DNA of 64,000 nucleotides from an uncultured Clostridia bacterium (lineage in GTDB: Bacteria; Bacillota; Clostridia; Oscillospirales; Ruminococcaceae): assembly GCA_947624375.1 (NCBI GenBank), contig CANQKD010000001.1, positions 124,001 to 188,000 of the forward strand, written 5' to 3'. The position numbers were made by a program, and so were the translations under genes. The notes under the pieces are model-generated. The model saw nothing but the letters and a program-made list of their open reading frames with translations. It was not told the origin of the DNA and did not search any database. The first letter of the stretch is position 1, and each line of letters starts with the position of its first letter. Shown one piece after another: positions 25,558 to 33,798 of this stretch.

Positions 25558-27351
25558 ATGACAGACGAAATTTTACAACAAGTCAAAGACGCTTTAGGCG
25601 GCGAAGTTTTCGGCGTATGGTTTTTGATAGCTGTCGCGTTGGTATTCTTTATGCAGGCAGGCTTTGCAATGGTCGAAACAGGTTTCACCAGAGCTAAGAA
25701 CGCCGGTAACATCATCATGAAAAACCTTATGGACTTCTGTATCGGTACGGTAATGTTCATTCTCATCGGTGCAGGTCTGCTTATGGGCGAGGACGCTATG
25801 GGTCTTATCGGCAAGCCCGGTTTTGACATTTTTACAGCGTATGATAACTTTGATTTTTCAAACTTTGTATTCAACCTTGTATTCTGCGCAACGGCTGCCA
25901 CGATAGTTTCGGGCGCTATGGCAGAGAGAACTAAATTCATATCTTACTGTATATATTCGGGCGTTATCAGCGCACTTATATATCCTATCGAGGCTCACTG
26001 GATATGGAACAGCGACGGCTGGCTCTATCAGCTCGGTTTCCACGATCTTTCGGGTTCGTGCGCTATACATATGGTAGGCGGTATATCCGCACTTGTAGGC
26101 GCTGCGATACTCGGACCCAGAATAGGCAAATTCACTAAGACCGCTGACGGCAAGATAAAGGTAAACGCTATACCCGGTCACAACCTGACTATCGGCGCAC
26201 TCGGTGTGTTCATACTGTGGTTTGGCTGGTACGGTTTCAACCCTGCTGCGGCTTCTTCTATAGAAATGATGGGAACTATCTTCCTTACAACTACTATAGC
26301 CCCTGCCGTTGCAACGGTTACTTGTATGATATTCACCTGGCTGAAATACGGCAAGCCCGATGTTTCCATGTGTCTTAACGCATCGCTTGCAGGTCTGGTT
26401 GCAATAACCGCAGGCTGCGACGTTGTAGACGCGGCAGGCGCGCTTGTAATAGGTATAGTTTCCGGTCTGCTCGTATGCTTCGGCATCTGGCTGCTCGACT
26501 ATGTACTTCACATAGACGACCCTGTCGGCGCTGTTGCGGTACACATGATGAACGGTATATGGGGAACACTTGCGGTAGGTCTTTTCGCTACCGATACTGC
26601 CCCCGGCTTTGCAGTAGCACAGGCAGGCGGAGCAAGCGGCATAGCTTGTGAAGGTCTTTTCTACGGCGGCGGACTCGAGCTCCTCGGCAAACAGGCGCTT
26701 GGCGTTGTTTCCGTAGGCGCTTGGACTGCGATAATGATAGCGATAGTATTCTTCATTATAAAATCGACTATAGGTCTTAGGGCATCTGCCGAAGAAGAGA
26801 TCATCGGTCTTGATGCAATGGAACACAATCTTCCCTCCTCTTATGCTGACTTCATGCCGTCTATCGAGTCTGTAAAGGCTACCGACAAGGAAGCGGCAGA
26901 GGCAGGCATAGAAGCTCCCGAATCTCCGATACCGGCGGCTATGACCGCACCCGTTGAGGCTGTTCCTAAGGACGCTATAACAGGCAAGGCTAAGATGACA
27001 AAGGTAAGCATCATATGCAAGCAGAACAAGCTGGAGGCTTTGCAGCGCGCACTTATGGAAGTCGGCGTAAAGGGCATCACAGTCACACAGGTTCTGGGCT
27101 ATGGTACTCAGAAGGGTCACGACACCTACTACAGAGGCGTAAAGAATTCTCAGTCTACGCTGCTGCCTAAGGTAAAGGTAGAGGCTGTAGTTTCCAAAGT
27201 ACCTGTTACTAAGGTCATCAATGCCGCTAAGCAGGCGCTTTACACGGGCAACATCGGCGACGGCAAGATGTTCGTATATGATGTTGAGAACGTTGTTAAG
27301 GTGCGCACCGGCGAAGAAGGCTTCGATGCTTTGCAGGGCGAGGACTACTAA
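25558..27351 (+). CDS. Ammonium transporter fused to a PII signal domain
   Basis: A 597-residue fusion. Residues 1 to about 410 form an Amt/Rh ammonium channel with the twin-histidine pore residues in CAIHMVGG and AVHMMNGIWG. After a linker, residues about 480-597 are a complete PII (GlnB/GlnK) domain: YGTQKGHDTYYRG (T-loop, with the conserved Q-K-G-H), LPKVKVEAVV, and the ATP-binding TGNIGDGKMFVYD and VRTGEE. The tyrosine uridylylated in enteric PII is missing from the T-loop. PII normally plugs Amt when nitrogen is plentiful; here it would be tethered. Its leader has a terminator hairpin. Confidence 0.93.
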   Translation: MTDEILQQVKDALGGEVFGVWFLIAVALVFFMQAGFAMVETGFTRAKNAGNIIMKNLMDFCIGTVMFILIGAGLLMGEDAMGLIGKPGFDIFTAYDNFDFSNFVFNLVFCATAATIVSGAMAERTKFISYCIYSGVISALIYPIEAHWIWNSDGWLYQLGFHDLSGSCAIHMVGGISALVGAAILGPRIGKFTKTADGKIKVNAIPGHNLTIGALGVFILWFGWYGFNPAAASSIEMMGTIFLTTTIAPAVATVTCMIFTWLKYGKPDVSMCLNASLAGLVAITAGCDVVDAAGALVIGIVSGLLVCFGIWLLDYVLHIDDPVGAVAVHMMNGIWGTLAVGLFATDTAPGFAVAQAGGASGIACEGLFYGGGLELLGKQALGVVSVGAWTAIMIAIVFFIIKSTIGLRASAEEEIIGLDAMEHNLPSSYADFMPSIESVKATDKEAAEAGIEAPESPIPAAMTAPVEAVPKDAITGKAKMTKVSIICKQNKLEALQRALMEVGVKGITVTQVLGYGTQKGHDTYYRGVKNSQSTLLPKVKVEAVVSKVPVTKVINAAKQALYTGNIGDGKMFVYDVENVVKVRTGEEGFDALQGEDY

Positions 27352-27400
27352 ACTTATTAAATTCGCTTACGACTATTGTGTGTTTATATATTCTGCGAGG

Positions 27401-27440
27401 GTAATGGGCGGTCAGCTTTTTGACCGCCCATTGCCTTTTT
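27401..27440 (+). terminator. Intrinsic terminator after amt
   Basis: A 14-bp stem (GTAATGGGCGGTCA with TGACCGCCCATTGC, one G-U) around a T-rich loop, followed by CTTTTT. Confidence 0.88.
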
Positions 27441-27444
27441 GCAT

Positions 27445-27730
27445 ATAAATCGGAATTTTGTCCGCTATACCTACCTTGCTATTGGGGGAGACCCTTTTAA
27501 AAAAGGGTCTTCCCCCAAGCCCCCTCACTAAAACTTCTATATTTTTGGCGAGGGGTAATTATACTGTATAATATACGTAGAATTTACGGTCTATAGCAGA
27601 TTAAAAAAATAAATTACCCCTCGCCAAAAACAATGGAAAAGTCTTTGGAAAGGGGTATGGGGAAAAGCCTTTCTTCAGAAAGGTTTTCCCCAAAAGAAAA
27701 ATAGGTAAGGCGGACAAAATTCTGATTTAT
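27445..27730. mobile_element. MITE-like 286-bp inverted-repeat element
   Basis: The 27352-27729 gap holds the amt terminator and this element. Its ends match as inverted repeats at 20 of 21 positions (27445-27465 and 27710-27730, each reading inward ATAAATC then GAATTTTGTCCGC around one variable base). Inside, TTTTTGGCGAGGGGTAATT (27542-27560) is inverted exactly at 27612-27630, and each arm contains a GGGGGAGACCC- or CCTTTC-type hairpin. No reading frame is seen. The right end touches the iscU stop codon, so it may also end iscU transcripts. No target-site duplication could be confirmed. Confidence 0.7.
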
Positions 27731-28149
27731 TACGAACAGCAATCACACGGCGCTAATGCCTCTTTATCATAGTCAATGCCGTTTCGCTCATAGTAATCCT
27801 GCAACGCTTTTTTGATAGCTTCCTCCGCGAGGACGGAACAGTGCAGCTTATGCACGGGCAGACCGTCAAGCGCCTCTGCTACCGCCTTGTTCGTCAGCTG
27901 CAAAGCCTCAGAAACTGGCTTGCCTTTGATAAGCTCTGTAGCCATAGAACTTGATGCGATCGCACTGCCGCAGCCGAAAGTTTCAAACTTCACGTCCTCT
28001 ATAATATCATTGTTTATTTTCAGATAGATCTTCATAATGTCGCCGCATTTGGCGTTGCCTACCTCGCCTACCCCGTCGGCATCTTCTATAATACCAACGT
28101 TTCTCGGGTTGCGAAAATGATCCATTACCTTTTCACTGTAAAGTGCCAT
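27730..28149 (-). CDS. iscU: Fe-S cluster scaffold protein, IscU/NifU-N type
   Basis: IscU accepts sulfur from the cysteine desulfurase and iron to assemble [Fe-S] clusters. The three ligand cysteines are present in NAKCGDIM, FGCGSAIASSS and HCSVLAEEA, within a 139-residue protein of normal length. The C-terminus carries extra cysteines (APCDCCS), seen in other Clostridial homologues. It lies 9 bp after iscS, with GAGGTATTGAT before the ATG. The stop codon abuts the inverted-repeat element. Confidence 0.94.
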   Translation of the reverse strand: MALYSEKVMDHFRNPRNVGIIEDADGVGEVGNAKCGDIMKIYLKINNDIIEDVKFETFGCGSAIASSSMATELIKGKPVSEALQLTNKAVAEALDGLPVHKLHCSVLAEEAIKKALQDYYERNGIDYDKEALAPCDCCS

Positions 28150-28158
28150 ATCAATACC

Positions 28159-29355
28159 TCATTTCAAAACAAATTCTTTTTTGCCGCTTGCTAAGTCGCG
28201 CCACACGGGCGATATGCTGCGCAGATATTCTACCGTTTCTTTCACGCTTTTTATCGTGTAGTCTATTTCATCATCGGTGGTCTCCTCCGAAAGCGATAGC
28301 CTCAGAGAGCCGTGTGCCACCTCGTGAGGTCTGCCGATAGCCAGAAGAACATGGCTGGGGTCTAGCGAGCCGGAAGTACACGCAGAGCCCGAAGAGACGC
28401 ATATGCCCTTGTCGTCAAGCAAAAGCAGCAGCGACTCGCCCTCTATCCCCTCAAAGCAGAAATTCACATTTGACGGCAGCCGTTTTTCTCTGTCGCCGTT
28501 GAGAATGCAGTGTGGTATCTCTGATATGCCGTCAATAAGCCTGTCGCGCAGCGCCGAAAGCTTTGCAGCGTTTTCATCAATACTTTTGCAAGCTTCTTCA
28601 AACGCCGCCGCCATGCCCATTATTGCAGGTATATTCTCGGTGCCGGCACGCTTGCCGCGCTCCTGCGCACCACCCTCAATAATAGATGTAATAGCAATGC
28701 CCTTTCTGACATACAGCGCGCCTATGCCTTTCGGACCGTGAAACTTGTGCGCCGAGAGCGAGAGCATATCAATATTCTGCTGTTTGACATCTATATGGAT
28801 ATGCCCTGCCGCCTGCACCGCATCTGTATGGAAAATAACGCCCTTTTCACGGCACACCGCGCCTATCTCTGCAATAGGCTGTATAGTTCCGATCTCGTTG
28901 TTTGCGTACATTATCGTAACAAGGCAGGTGTCATCGCGGATATTATCCATTACCTGCTGCGGAGTTATCAAGCCTTTCTCGCCGACATCAAGCAGGGTTA
29001 TTTCAAATCCCTGTTTCTTTAGTTTTTCAAGAGTATGCAAAACGGCGTGATGTTCAAAAGCAGTAGATATAATGTGCTTTTTGCCTTGCTTTTCACCTAT
29101 TGCCGCTGCTGAGATGATAGCCTGATTGTCTGCCTCGCTGCCGCCCGAAGTAAAGGTAATCTCTCTCGGTTCGCAGCCCAGAAGAACAGCCACCCTGCTC
29201 CTTGCATCGCCCAGCGCCTCAGCTGCTCTCTGCCCTGCCGTGTGCAGGCTGGAGGGGTTGCCGAACGTTATATCAAAATACGGCATCATAGCTTCAATTG
29301 CCGCCCTTGACATTTTAGTTGTCGCCGCATTGTCAAGGTATATTTGCCTGTCCAT
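28159..29355 (-). CDS. iscS: Cysteine desulfurase (IscS/NifS)
   Basis: A 398-residue PLP enzyme that takes sulfur from cysteine for Fe-S clusters and thiolation. Motifs: [11 protein letters not shown] at the start, the substrate-side [11 protein letters not shown] lysine near 204 in [13 protein letters not shown], and the catalytic cysteine near 327 in [14 protein letters not shown]. It is the first gene of iscS-iscU. Its promoter is consensus and overlaps a palindromic operator; the partner Rrf2-type regulator gene is not next to it. Confidence 0.95.
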   Translation of the reverse strand: MDRQIYLDNAATTKMSRAAIEAMMPYFDITFGNPSSLHTAGQRAAEALGDARSRVAVLLGCEPREITFTSGGSEADNQAIISAAAIGEKQGKKHIISTAFEHHAVLHTLEKLKKQGFEITLLDVGEKGLITPQQVMDNIRDDTCLVTIMYANNEIGTIQPIAEIGAVCREKGVIFHTDAVQAAGHIHIDVKQQNIDMLSLSAHKFHGPKGIGALYVRKGIAITSIIEGGAQERGKRAGTENIPAIMGMAAAFEEACKSIDENAAKLSALRDRLIDGISEIPHCILNGDREKRLPSNVNFCFEGIEGESLLLLLDDKGICVSSGSACTSGSLDPSHVLLAIGRPHEVAHGSLRLSLSEETTDDEIDYTIKSVKETVEYLRSISPVWRDLASGKKEFVLK

Positions 29356-29383
29356 ATCTATCAGTTCCTTTCATATATAATAT

Positions 29384-29402
29384 ATACCTATTTAGTAGGT
29401 AT
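29384..29402. promoter_or_regulatory. Palindromic operator upstream of iscS (Rrf2/IscR-like)
   Basis: ATACCTA (29384-29390) and TAGGTAT (29396-29402) form a perfect inverted repeat with a 5-nt centre, one base longer on each side with TATA. It lies immediately downstream of the -10 and over the expected transcription start, a repressor position. The half-site resembles Rrf2-family (IscR/CymR) sites of Firmicutes (family knowledge, recalled). Confidence 0.65.
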
Positions 29403-29406
29403 ATTT

Positions 29407-29435
29407 ATTATAACGCAAAAATAATGCCTTGTCAA
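29407..29435 (-). promoter_or_regulatory. Consensus sigma-A promoter of iscS-iscU
   Basis: Minus strand: TTGACA, 17-nt spacer, TATAAT, matching consensus at all 12 positions. Confidence 0.85.
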
Positions 29436-29473
29436 TAGTTTCTTTAAAAAACTTACGGGCAAGGCAAGGTTTA

Positions 29474-30028
29474 TTATTCTTCCGAAAGCGATCTATAAAA
29501 CGAGTAATCAACAAAACCGTGCATTTTCTTTGCCCCATTGCTTACAAGCTCTTTTATCATAAGGCAGTCGGGGTGCGGCAGATGTATCTTCTCACCTGCT
29601 TCAATCCCGAATTTATAGCTCGGCTCAAATCCGCGAGATACATAGTTCTTCGGGTCGCCCTCCACAAGAACGGCTTTAAAGCCCATTTCTTTCGCTTTTT
29701 CAAAGCCGTATTCTATAAGCTCTTTTGAGATATGCCTGCGCTGCATATCCGCCCTGACAGCCGCAGGGGTCAGTATCAACAGCTCATTTTCATATCTTCC
29801 CTCAATGTGAAAGCGTGAAAACATTACATATCCTATTATCTCGTCATTGCCGTTTGTCATGATAAGCTCAAGCTGTGGGATATAGTATTTCTTTGAACGT
29901 ATCTCCTCTACAAGACTTCTGACCGTTTTGCCCTCCTCGGGACTGACACACAACGCAAAGACATTCTCTACCATATCCAGCGATGAGGACAGGTACTTTT
30001 CCTCCATAGGTTTGATCATTCTGTCCAT
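29474..30028 (-). CDS. GNAT family N-acetyltransferase (YhbS-like)
   Basis: A 184-residue GNAT acetyltransferase. Motif A region reads LTPAAVRADMQRRHISKELIEYGFEKAKEMGF, followed by AVLVEGDPKNYVSRGFEPSYKFG, the pattern of the YhbS-like subgroup ('G-D-P-x-Y-Y-x-x-x-G-F'). Substrate unknown. It lies 16 bp after hisE, so it is probably the last gene of the histidine operon, though no link to histidine synthesis is evident. Confidence 0.87.
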   Translation of the reverse strand: MDRMIKPMEEKYLSSSLDMVENVFALCVSPEEGKTVRSLVEEIRSKKYYIPQLELIMTNGNDEIIGYVMFSRFHIEGRYENELLILTPAAVRADMQRRHISKELIEYGFEKAKEMGFKAVLVEGDPKNYVSRGFEPSYKFGIEAGEKIHLPHPDCLMIKELVSNGAKKMHGFVDYSFYRSLSEE

Positions 30029-30044
30029 GTTTATTCCTCATTTA

Positions 30045-30383
30045 TCAGGTATTTTTATCAACCTGATGAAATGTTTTCAGATTGCCATTCTTCAGATTTC
30101 GCTCGGCAAGTATCTTTTCAACGTCAGCCCATGCAAGCCCCTGATCAGCGCACAGCACCATGACGTGATACAAAAGGTCGTTTATCTCATTTGCGAGTTC
30201 TTCGTTATTGCCGTTTTTTGCGGCTATTACTGTTTCAGTCGCTTCCTCGCCGACCTTCTTGCATATCTTGTCAACGCCCTTTTCAAACAGGTACGCAGTA
30301 TAAGAATTTTCCGCGGCAGTACCGTTTTCATACTCCTTTTTTCTCTGAGATATCACTTCAAATATTTCGTCATATACCGTCAT
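30045..30383 (-). CDS. hisE: Phosphoribosyl-ATP pyrophosphatase
   Basis: Second step of histidine synthesis: removes pyrophosphate from phosphoribosyl-ATP. The MazG-like fold motifs are visible in this 112-residue protein: SYTAYLFEKGVDKICKKVGEEATETVIAAK and NEINDLLYHVMVLCADQGL, with the metal-binding EExxE and DxxxH patterns. Starts 1 bp after hisI. In many bacteria hisI and hisE are fused; here they are separate. Confidence 0.94.
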   Translation of the reverse strand: MTVYDEIFEVISQRKKEYENGTAAENSYTAYLFEKGVDKICKKVGEEATETVIAAKNGNNEELANEINDLLYHVMVLCADQGLAWADVEKILAERNLKNGNLKTFHQVDKNT

Positions 30384-30384
30384 A

Positions 30385-30732
30385 TTATTTATCCTCTCTG
30401 TTATACATTTCGTTGAAAAAGCAGCTGTAGCTGCCGGTATGGCAAGCCGCTCCCGTCTGCTCTACATTAAGAAGCAGCGTGTCGTTGTCACAGTCGCTGT
30501 ATATCGAGATGACCTTTTGCAGGTGTCCCGAAGTCGCGCCCTTGTTCCAAAGCTCCTTACGTGATCTGCTCCAGTACCAAGTATAGCCCGTTTCAAGAGT
30601 TTTTTTAAGACTCTCGCGGTTCATATAAGCCAGCATCAGCACCGTTTTGGTGTTCACGTCAAAGGCTATTGCAGGTATCAGCTGCGACTTTTCAAAGTAT
30701 CTGTCAAGATCGCTTATATCTATTTTTACCAT
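30385..30732 (-). CDS. hisI: Phosphoribosyl-AMP cyclohydrolase
   Basis: Third step of histidine synthesis, opening the adenine ring of phosphoribosyl-AMP. The 115-residue protein carries [19 protein letters not shown], the metal-binding [10 protein letters not shown] and the zinc cysteine region [14 protein letters not shown]. It lies between hisF and hisE with gaps of 17 and 1 bp. Confidence 0.95.
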   Translation of the reverse strand: MVKIDISDLDRYFEKSQLIPAIAFDVNTKTVLMLAYMNRESLKKTLETGYTWYWSRSRKELWNKGATSGHLQKVISIYSDCDNDTLLLNVEQTGAACHTGSYSCFFNEMYNREDK

Positions 30733-30749
30733 GATGCTTCCTTTCGGTA

Positions 30750-31505
30750 TTACCTAACTATTATACCCTTTGAGCGGCAGTCGGTCTTTACATCGCTTAC
30801 TGTAAGCTCTTTAAAATGGAACAGTGAAGCCGCCAGAGCCGCAGAACAGTCGGTCTGCAAAAAAGCGTCTGCAAAATCGGAAAGCTTTCCTGCGCCGCCG
30901 CTTGCTATAACGGGTATTTTTACAGCGTTCACGACTTCTTTCAGCATGGGTATATCAAAGCCGCCGCGAACACCGTCGGTATCGATAGAATTGAGACATA
31001 TCTCCCCTGCGCCAAGCTGCTCGGCTTTTTTCACCCAGTCGATAAGGTCAAGCTGCATATCTATCCTGCCGCCGTTTATAAATACAGTCCAGCCGTCCGA
31101 CTTTGTTTTTTTAGCGTCAACGCCAAGGCATATACACTGGCTGCCGAAAATATCCGCGCCATCTTTGATAAGCTGAGGGTTCTGCACCGCCTGAGAGTTT
31201 ACAGAGACCTTGTCCGCGCCTGCTCTGAGAGCCTCGCGAATATCATCTACCGTCTTTATGCCGCCGCCGACAGTAAGCGGAACGAACACCCTTTTAGCCG
31301 TTTCACGCACGACATCTAAAAATACTCCCCTGCCCTCGTGAGATGCGGTTATATCATAAAAAACTATCTCGTCAGCGCCCTGACTGTTGTATTCTTCGGC
31401 ACATTCAACTGGGTCGCCTACCTCGCGTATGCCCTGAAAATTTACGCCCTTAACTACCTTTCCGTCACGAACGTCAAGACAGGGTATTATTCTTTTTGCA
31501 AGCAT
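30750..31505 (-). CDS. hisF: Imidazole glycerol phosphate synthase, cyclase subunit
   Basis: HisF closes the imidazole ring using ammonia delivered by HisH. The (beta/alpha)8 barrel (251 residues) has catalytic Asp11 in [15 protein letters not shown] and Asp130-type GVDAKKT, plus phosphate-binding GGGIKTVDD and IASGGAGKL. It starts 1 bp after hisH; in most clostridial operons hisA would stand here. The motifs fit HisF, not HisA. Confidence 0.95.
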   Translation of the reverse strand: MLAKRIIPCLDVRDGKVVKGVNFQGIREVGDPVECAEEYNSQGADEIVFYDITASHEGRGVFLDVVRETAKRVFVPLTVGGGIKTVDDIREALRAGADKVSVNSQAVQNPQLIKDGADIFGSQCICLGVDAKKTKSDGWTVFINGGRIDMQLDLIDWVKKAEQLGAGEICLNSIDTDGVRGGFDIPMLKEVVNAVKIPVIASGGAGKLSDFADAFLQTDCSAALAASLFHFKELTVSDVKTDCRSKGIIVR

Positions 31506-31506
31506 A

Positions 31507-32118
31507 CTATACCTCCTTGCATATCTTGGCGAAGCTTTTCAGCATTGCAAGCCCCGTATCGCCCGATTTTTCGGGGTGGAACTGCGCACCGTAAACATAT
31601 TTGCCGTCATAAACCAGTGCCGGCACTTTTCCGCCGTACTCACAGTATGCGGCAATGCTGTCATCATCGCAAAACGCCTTATATGAATGTACAAAATACA
31701 CATAGCTTTCATCGCCGATATTTTCAAGCATGGGGCAAATATTTTGCTTTTCAAGCTTGTTCCAGCCCATGTGCGGCACAACAAGGTCGGGCGCGACTAT
31801 CTTGTCTACATAGCCGTGTATCAGCCCGAGCCCCTCATGCTCGCCGAACTCATAGCTTTTATCAAACAACAGCTGCATACCAAGGCATATACCCAGAAGC
31901 GGCTTTTTTGTGCTCTGCTCTTTTATGATATCCGCGAGACCGCTCTCTTGCAGTTTTTCCATAGCAAAGCCGAACGCTCCCACGCCCGGCAGTATCATGC
32001 CGTCTGCGGTTGCTATCTCGCTTTTGTCAGATGTCAGTTTTGCATCAATACCGAGGTGCTCCAGCGCATTTTTTACGGAAAAAATATTGCCTGCCCCGTA
32101 ATCTATTATAGCTATCAT
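31507..32118 (-). CDS. hisH: Imidazole glycerol phosphate synthase, glutaminase subunit
   Basis: Class I glutamine amidotransferase feeding ammonia to HisF. The 203-residue protein shows the nucleophile in [12 protein letters not shown], the oxyanion region ILPGVGAF, and the His-Glu pair in [10 protein letters not shown]. It is encoded between hisB and hisF. Confidence 0.95.
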   Translation of the reverse strand: MIAIIDYGAGNIFSVKNALEHLGIDAKLTSDKSEIATADGMILPGVGAFGFAMEKLQESGLADIIKEQSTKKPLLGICLGMQLLFDKSYEFGEHEGLGLIHGYVDKIVAPDLVVPHMGWNKLEKQNICPMLENIGDESYVYFVHSYKAFCDDDSIAAYCEYGGKVPALVYDGKYVYGAQFHPEKSGDTGLAMLKSFAKICKEV

Positions 32119-32140
32119 AGGTCATCAGCCTTTCAAAAGT

Positions 32141-32719
32141 TTACAGTACGCCCTTTGTGGAAAGAAGCTCTCCGCCGCTCAGACATATGGCATTTTTTAA
32201 AGCGTGGGCAAACGATTTGAACAGCGCCTCGGTCATGTGGTGAGCGTTCTTGCCGTATACTTCTTTAAGATGCAGAGTTATGCCAGCATTGAAAGCCAGC
32301 GCGCGGAAAAACTCCTCCGTCATGCAGGTATCATATTCACCTATGCGTTCTTCTGTAAACGCCGCATCAAACACAAGGAACGGTCTGCCGCTTATGTCCA
32401 TAGAGCACATTGCGAGAGCCTCATCCATAGGTATAAACGCCGTGCCGTATCTTTCAATGCCGCTTTTATCGCCAAGAGCTTTTGCCAGCGCCTGACCTAT
32501 AACAATGCCCGTATCTTCCACCGAGTGGTGGCAGTCAACGTTCAAGTCTCCTTTGCAGCTTACTTTAAGCGAAATACCGCTGTGCATTGAAAGAGCAGTA
32601 AGCATATGGTCAAAAAAGCCTATGCCTGTGTCTATCTCGCAAACGCCGCCGCTATCGAGGTCAACAAAAACGTTTATATCCGTTTCTTTGGTCTTGCGGC
32701 TTATCTGAGCTGTTCTCAT
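32141..32719 (-). CDS. hisB: Imidazoleglycerol-phosphate dehydratase
   Basis: Removes water from imidazole glycerol phosphate. The two-fold repeat with manganese-binding motifs is visible: DIDTG-type GIGFFDHMLTAL, DCHHSVEDTGI, and the second-half NAHHMTEALFKSFAHAL. At 192 residues it is the monofunctional form, so histidinol-phosphate phosphatase must be encoded elsewhere. I chose ATG 32719 (AAAGGA 8 nt upstream) over ATG 32728, which abuts that site and overlaps hisC. Confidence 0.94.
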   Translation of the reverse strand: MRTAQISRKTKETDINVFVDLDSGGVCEIDTGIGFFDHMLTALSMHSGISLKVSCKGDLNVDCHHSVEDTGIVIGQALAKALGDKSGIERYGTAFIPMDEALAMCSMDISGRPFLVFDAAFTEERIGEYDTCMTEEFFRALAFNAGITLHLKEVYGKNAHHMTEALFKSFAHALKNAICLSGGELLSTKGVL

Positions 32720-32724
32720 AATGT

Positions 32725-33783
32725 TCATCCTTTCAGTATGTCTTTCAGCGCGCAGAACAGCTTGTCCATCTGCCCGCGCGTGCCTACAGTTATTCTGAGA
32801 TAATCTGAAATACGCTGTTTATCCCAGTATCGCACATATATTTTTCTCTCTTTAAGAGCTTCAAATATATCCCGTGCCTTTGCCGTCTTGTGCTTTGCAA
32901 ACAAGAAGTTGCTCTTTGAATCGGTAAGTTCAAAGCCTAGCTCTTTCAGCTTTTCCTTGCTGTATTCTCTGATATCGATTATCTCGCCGCAGCACTTTTG
33001 AAAATACTCTTCGTCCTGCACAGCAGCCCTGCCGCAAAGAAGCGTTAAAGTATTCATCGTATACGAGTTGACGGAAAACTTCACATCATTCATATATTTT
33101 ATAAGAATCTCGCTGCCTATCGCAAAGCCTATTCTCACGCCTGCCATCGAGCGCGATTTTGAAAACGTCTGCACCACTAGCAGGTTATCATATTTTTCTG
33201 TAAGCCTAAGACAGCTTTCGCCGCCGAAGTCTATATACGCTTCATCTATAATTACCACCGAAGATGGATTAGCTTTTACCACATCTTCTATCATCTCAAC
33301 GCTTTCGCAAATGCCTGTGGGAGCGTTGGGGTTCGGGAAAACTATACCGCCGTTTGGCTGCTTGTAATCGTCGGGATCTATAGTAAAATCACCGCGCAGA
33401 GGGCAGGTCTTGTACGGTATTTTGTACACGTCCGCCCACACATCATAAAAAGAATACGTAACATCGGGGAAAAGTATCGGCTTATCGCTGTTAAAAAACG
33501 TCATAAACGCCATAGAGAGCACATCGTCAGAGCCGACACCCACAAACACCTGCGACCGCTTTACACCGTATCTCTCAGCGATAGCAGTTATCAAAGCCGC
33601 GCAGTCAGGCTGTGGGTAAAGGCGCAGTCTGTCAATATCAAAATCATCTAGTATCTTCTTTACACCCGGCGAGGGCGGAAAGGGATTTTCATTTGTGTTG
33701 AGCTTTATAACTCCGCTCTCCTGCGGCTGTTCGCCCGGCGTGTAAGGCACTGCCCTGCGCACGTTTTGTTCCCAGTTTGCCAT
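32725..33783 (-). CDS. hisC: Histidinol-phosphate aminotransferase
   Basis: A PLP class II aminotransferase that makes histidinol phosphate. Markers: KLNTNENPFPPSPGVKK at the start, DEAYIDFGGES, and PLP lysine in VQTFSKSRSMAGVRIGF, with the C-terminal RITVGTRGQMDKL. ATG 33783 (352 residues) is preferred; a GTG three codons earlier lacks suitable spacing. It follows hisD by 15 bp. Confidence 0.94.
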   Translation of the reverse strand: MANWEQNVRRAVPYTPGEQPQESGVIKLNTNENPFPPSPGVKKILDDFDIDRLRLYPQPDCAALITAIAERYGVKRSQVFVGVGSDDVLSMAFMTFFNSDKPILFPDVTYSFYDVWADVYKIPYKTCPLRGDFTIDPDDYKQPNGGIVFPNPNAPTGICESVEMIEDVVKANPSSVVIIDEAYIDFGGESCLRLTEKYDNLLVVQTFSKSRSMAGVRIGFAIGSEILIKYMNDVKFSVNSYTMNTLTLLCGRAAVQDEEYFQKCCGEIIDIREYSKEKLKELGFELTDSKSNFLFAKHKTAKARDIFEALKERKIYVRYWDKQRISDYLRITVGTRGQMDKLFCALKDILKG

Positions 33784-33798
33784 ATGTTTCACTCTTTC

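Noticed and set aside
25858-27120. 420-codon open frame antisense to amt
   Set aside because: Shadow of a strongly biased coding region; Tyr/Cys/Arg-rich with no ribosome binding site or domain.
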